Of a DNA stretch of 64,000 bases, positions 63,170-64,000 are shown piece by piece (the stretch's first letter is position 1; the number at the start of each line of letters is the position of its first letter). The notes beneath the pieces were generated by a model. That model searched no databases, was not told the origin of the DNA, and worked only from the letters and a program-made list of their open reading frames with translations. A program made the position numbers and the translations under genes. This DNA comes from Acanthochlamys bracteata (lineage: Eukaryota > Streptophyta > Magnoliopsida > Pandanales > Velloziaceae): NCBI GenBank assembly GCA_019914995.1, contig CM034129.1:558001-622000 (forward strand), given 5' to 3'.

Positions 63170-64000
63170 ATCGATTAAAATTTAGAAAATTCTAAGTTAG
63201 TTTCTTTTCTTTTTTTCGCCTTTTTAAAATCAGCTGTTTTAGAATTAGAACAGGGTTCATCTTTGAAGCTATGTACTAATTTATGTTATTCGTAATACAA
63301 TTATCTTAACTAGTGTTTTTTTGTTATCTATTCCTCTTCTGTTTTGGACTTTTTGATATGATGATTGCCAATAATATGCATGCTACTTCAAAGTTTAGTG
63401 GTAATAAAGTTATATATGGAAATTTTATTTTGAAGAGATATAGAAGCACTTTAATTTTTATGCACACTTTAATACACTTTATGATCGTTTGTGACCGTGA
63501 AGACTCCAATCTAATCACTATTATTAGATATAAAAAATTATGAGTCAGTAATATGGTGACAAATTTTTATCTCAAATCGAAATACGAATCGACATCCATC
63601 TCGTCCACTTGATAAATATGACTCAAAAAGAAAAAAATATATATTTAATCATCTTTTACTATTTATATCATTATGATTAAACGGCCGATAGAAATCAACT
63701 CATAATACGATTGAGCTAAAATTTTATTAGCATATTACTGATTAATAATTTTTCATATCTAATTATAGAGATTTAAATTTGGAATTTCTACGGTCAGAAA
63801 TGATCGTAGAGTGAACTGAATTGTACATAAAAATTAAAATGCTTCTATTCTTCTTCATTATGTTAATATAATAGAATTCTGATAACAGTAAGACTTTCAT
63901 AATTAAACACTCAAAAGAAATATTATGATTTATCAATTTTCTTGCTCTGTCTATGTAATTCATTCGTATCAGCAAGAAAATTAATCAATTTTGTCTGAAC
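63170..64000. other. SKP1-like 3' UTR and AT-rich intergenic DNA
   Basis: No further gene is supportable. About 63440-63520 and 63765-63850 show weak similarity in opposite orientation (CACTTTAATTTTTATG/TACA against its complement), perhaps ends of a decayed element. Confidence 0.4.

Overview
The window is nuclear DNA from a eudicot plant. The evidence is intron-rich genes with GT-AG introns, AT-rich intergenic DNA full of short transposon remnants, and plant-type families: a class II formin, a CYP81 cytochrome P450 cluster, an ASK/SKP1-like gene and an OSCA channel. I could not identify the species. Exon boundaries were read by hand from reading frame, splice signals and family conservation.

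Layout. 1-3.9 kb is AT-rich intergenic DNA. 4.3-18.4 kb (+) is a very large class II formin of 17 exons (about 2,337 aa), with an inactive PTEN-like domain, a C2 domain, a long acidic repeat region, a polyproline FH1 and an FH2 domain. 21.3-24.7 kb (+) is a DHHC protein S-acyltransferase of 10 exons. About 25.4-25.7 kb (-) is a decayed fragment of a membrane protein gene. 26.3-27.4 kb (+) is an intronless multi-pass membrane protein of unknown function. 30.3-34.8 kb (+) is an ALG11 mannosyltransferase copy with three frame breaks and a 1.5 kb insertion carrying a long fold-back. 35.8-39.6 kb (+) is CCT7 (13 exons, intact). 41.0-48.3 kb (-) is an OSCA/CSC1-like channel gene whose expected central linker exon I could not find. 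51.1-51.6 kb (-) is a CYP81 pseudogene fragment. 52.8-61.8 kb (+) holds three intact two-exon CYP81 genes in tandem. 62.7-63.2 kb (+) is an intronless SKP1-like gene.

The neighbouring genes do not form an operon-like or obviously co-functional unit. They are ordinary housekeeping genes (CCT7, the ALG11 relic, the acyltransferase, SKP1) plus one family expanding by tandem duplication (CYP81). I found no convincing undescribed system. The most unusual points are the sixfold acidic repeat expansion in the formin, the ALG11 relic with its fold-back insertion and 66-bp flanking duplication, the apparently missing OSCA exon, and several small TIR elements with visible target-site duplications, one in front of CCT7 and one 34 bp before a P450 splice acceptor.
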